Shown: piece by piece, positions 11,878-13,416 of the stretch | How positions within the stretch are numbered: the stretch's first letter is position 1 | Layout: every line of letters begins with the position of its first letter | Source of the DNA: Anaerovibrio sp. | Lineage (GTDB): Bacteria; Bacillota; Negativicutes; Selenomonadales; Selenomonadaceae | Length of the DNA: 13,416 nucleotides | Assembly (NCBI GenBank): GCA_016302095.1 | Contig: JAEDOE010000011.1 | Coordinates: 1 to 13,416 of the forward strand | Direction: 5' to 3' | Program-made: the position numbers and the translations under genes | The notes under the pieces: generated by a model | The model's input: the letters and a program-made list of their open reading frames with translations, nothing else | What the model was told of the DNA's origin: nothing | The model's database searches: none

Positions 11878-13416
11878 ATGCTAAATACGCTTACAGTGTG
11901 GAATTTTGCTCTGTTGGAGCATATTCAAATAGAATTTGATAAGGGACTGAATATTCTGACCGGCGAGACAGGTGCAGGCAAGTCTATTCTGATCGATGCC
12001 CTGGGAGCTATGCTGGGGAGCCGTCTTTCTACAGAGCTTATCCGGCATGGCAGGGACTGGCTCCGGGTGGAGGCGGTATTTTCCCTGGAGGATCAGCCGG
12101 GGGTAGTGGCATTTTTGGAGGAAAATGCCATTGATACGGCAGAGAATGAGCTGATTATTACGCGGCAGATTACCAGCAGCGGCAGGGGCAGCATCCTGAT
12201 TAACGGCTGCCATACAACCCTGGCTGTGCTGAAAAATCTGGGCGGCCTGCTGGTGGACGTGCATGGGCAGAATGAGAACCTGTCCCTTTTGAAGCTGGAG
12301 AATCAGTTCCAGCTGGTGGATGGCTCTAGTGAGAAGCTGGGCAGGGAGCTGGCTGAATACAGGGATTTGTACAAGGCCCTGAAGGAAGCGGAAGCAAGGC
12401 TTTCGGAAAAGGAAAATGCCTCCCGTGATTATGAGCAGAGGCTGGACATGCTGCGCTGGCAGATTCAGGAGATAGAAGCCGCCCAGTTGCAGGAAAATGA
12501 AGATGAGGAGCTGCAGCGGCAGATCAACAAGCTGTCCAATGCGGAAAAGATTTCCCGCTATGCCAGTGAGGCGTGCGGCCTCCTGTATGGGGGCGGCAGC
12601 AATGGCATAGGCGTGGTCAGCGGCCTGGAGGAGGCTGTGGACAGCCTGAAAGCACTGAGCCGCTTTGACGATGCCCTGGAGGATGCCATCAGGGTGCTGG
12701 GCGAGGCTGCCATCCAGGTGAAGGAGGCAGGCTATGAGGTGCGGGATTATGCGGAGTCCATGGAGTTTGACCCGAGGCTGCTGGACAGGCTGCAGAGCCG
12801 CATGGATGTCATTGACAAGCTGCGCCGGAAGTACGGTGCGACAATAGAGGATATTCTGGCATACTATGACAAGTGTCAGCAGGAGCTGGCGGATATTGAA
12901 AACTATGATGAGGATATTGCCAGATTGCAGGAGGCTGTGGCAAAGGCAAGGGAAGCTGCCTCTCAGGCAGCTGGCAGGGTGACGGAGCTTCGCCGGGCAG
13001 CAGCAGGGGATTTGTCCGATGCTATAGAGGGGCATCTCACTGCCCTGGGCATGCCGGATGCTCGCTTTGTGATTTCCGTGCAGCCGTCGGAGTCCCTGGG
13101 AGCATCAGGCGGTGACAGGCTGGAAATTCTGTTTTCTGCCAATCCGGGGCAGGAGCCTAAGCCTATCCAGAAGGTGGCATCCGGCGGCGAGCTTTCCCGT
13201 ATTGCCCTGGCTATCAAGACGGTTACTGCCAGCAGGGATGCATCTCCTGCCAGCATGGTCTTTGATGAGATAGATACGGGTATTGGCGGCAAGACTGCCC
13301 AGATGGTGGCAGAGCGCATTGCCATGGCAGCAGCCAGCAAGCAGGTGCTATGCATTACCCATCTGCCGCAGATTGCCTGCATGGCGGACAATCATCTCTA
13401 CATCAGCAAGCATGTG
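11878..13416 (+). CDS. recN: DNA repair protein RecN, 3' end outside window
   Basis: RecN is an SMC-like ATPase that tethers DNA ends and supports RecA-dependent double-strand-break repair. The frame runs open for 513 codons from ATG 11878 to the window edge with no stop or frameshift, and I translated it completely. Walker A is GETGAGKS at 29-36. A long coiled-coil arm fills about 150-370. The signature ASGGELSR lies around 434-441, Walker B FDEIDTG around 462-468, and the switch THLPQIA starts at about 494. Full-length RecN has about 550-570 residues, so roughly 40-60 C-terminal residues are missing beyond the window. Start choice: AGGGGA at 11867-11872 is five bases upstream, and the family begins M-L-x-x-L-x-V-x-N-F-A-L. 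It follows argR by 24 bases, the same order as ahrC-recN in B. subtilis. Confidence 0.97.
   Translation, partial: MLNTLTVWNFALLEHIQIEFDKGLNILTGETGAGKSILIDALGAMLGSRLSTELIRHGRDWLRVEAVFSLEDQPGVVAFLEENAIDTAENELIITRQITSSGRGSILINGCHTTLAVLKNLGGLLVDVHGQNENLSLLKLENQFQLVDGSSEKLGRELAEYRDLYKALKEAEARLSEKENASRDYEQRLDMLRWQIQEIEAAQLQENEDEELQRQINKLSNAEKISRYASEACGLLYGGGSNGIGVVSGLEEAVDSLKALSRFDDALEDAIRVLGEAAIQVKEAGYEVRDYAESMEFDPRLLDRLQSRMDVIDKLRRKYGATIEDILAYYDKCQQELADIENYDEDIARLQEAVAKAREAASQAAGRVTELRRAAAGDLSDAIEGHLTALGMPDARFVISVQPSESLGASGGDRLEILFSANPGQEPKPIQKVASGGELSRIALAIKTVTASRDASPASMVFDEIDTGIGGKTAQMVAERIAMAAASKQVLCITHLPQIACMADNHLYISKHV

Noticed and set aside
1..13416. CRISPR array, insertion sequence, prophage, toxin-antitoxin or defence island
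   Set aside because: All genes are core housekeeping types in conserved order. No spaced repeats, transposase motifs, terminal inverted repeats or tRNA-type attachment sites were seen.

Overview
The window is a dense stretch of bacterial housekeeping genes, all on the + strand. It carries 16 protein genes. The first (U32 family) is cut at its 5' end by the left window edge, and the last (recN) is cut at its 3' end by the right edge. Gene content and order resemble the Firmicutes aroQ-pepP-efp ... nusB-xseAB-ispA-dxs-tlyA-argR-recN block of Bacillus and Clostridia. The moderately high GC, heavy use of AGG/CGG/CTG/GGC codons, lack of sporulation genes and an Asp23/AmaP/DUF2273 cassette would suit a Negativicutes genome of the Selenomonas/Mitsuokella/Anaerovibrio kind. 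That placement is inference from synteny and composition, not from a database search.

Layout. (1) 2-3025: U32 family protein (C-terminal part), type II 3-dehydroquinase (aroQ), M24 aminopeptidase P-like peptidase and elongation factor P, closed by a rho-independent terminator at 3083-3122. (2) 3180-4603: a strong promoter-like element lies inside a 9-bp inverted repeat and beside an ARG-box-like palindrome. It is followed by asp23/yqhY-like, amaP-like and DUF2273 genes, which form an envelope-associated cassette with membrane segments. (3) 4604-4789: a repeat-rich leader. (4) 4790-9601: nusB, xseA and xseB (exonuclease VII), farnesyl diphosphate synthase (ispA) and 1-deoxyxylulose-5-phosphate synthase (dxs). 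(5) 9620-13416: tlyA, nadK, argR and recN.

How the genes work together. Three products act on translation: the U32 protein (probably RNA hydroxylation), EF-P and TlyA (rRNA 2'-O-methylation). NusB acts on rRNA transcription. XseA, XseB and RecN serve DNA repair. Dxs and IspA are the first step of the MEP pathway and the later prenyl-chain step. AroQ belongs to the shikimate pathway. NadK makes NADP, and ArgR senses arginine. In sporulating Bacilli and Clostridia the efp-to-nusB interval holds the spoIIIA operon and accB/accC. Here it holds only asp23-amaP-DUF2273.

I found no CRISPR array, insertion sequence, phage gene, tRNA, rRNA or defence system. The window is ordinary chromosomal core. 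The most interesting material is non-coding: the control region before asp23, the tandem repeats before nusB and nadK, and the nusB-xseA hairpin. No gene-free stretch exceeds 300 bases; the longest is 3026-3277.
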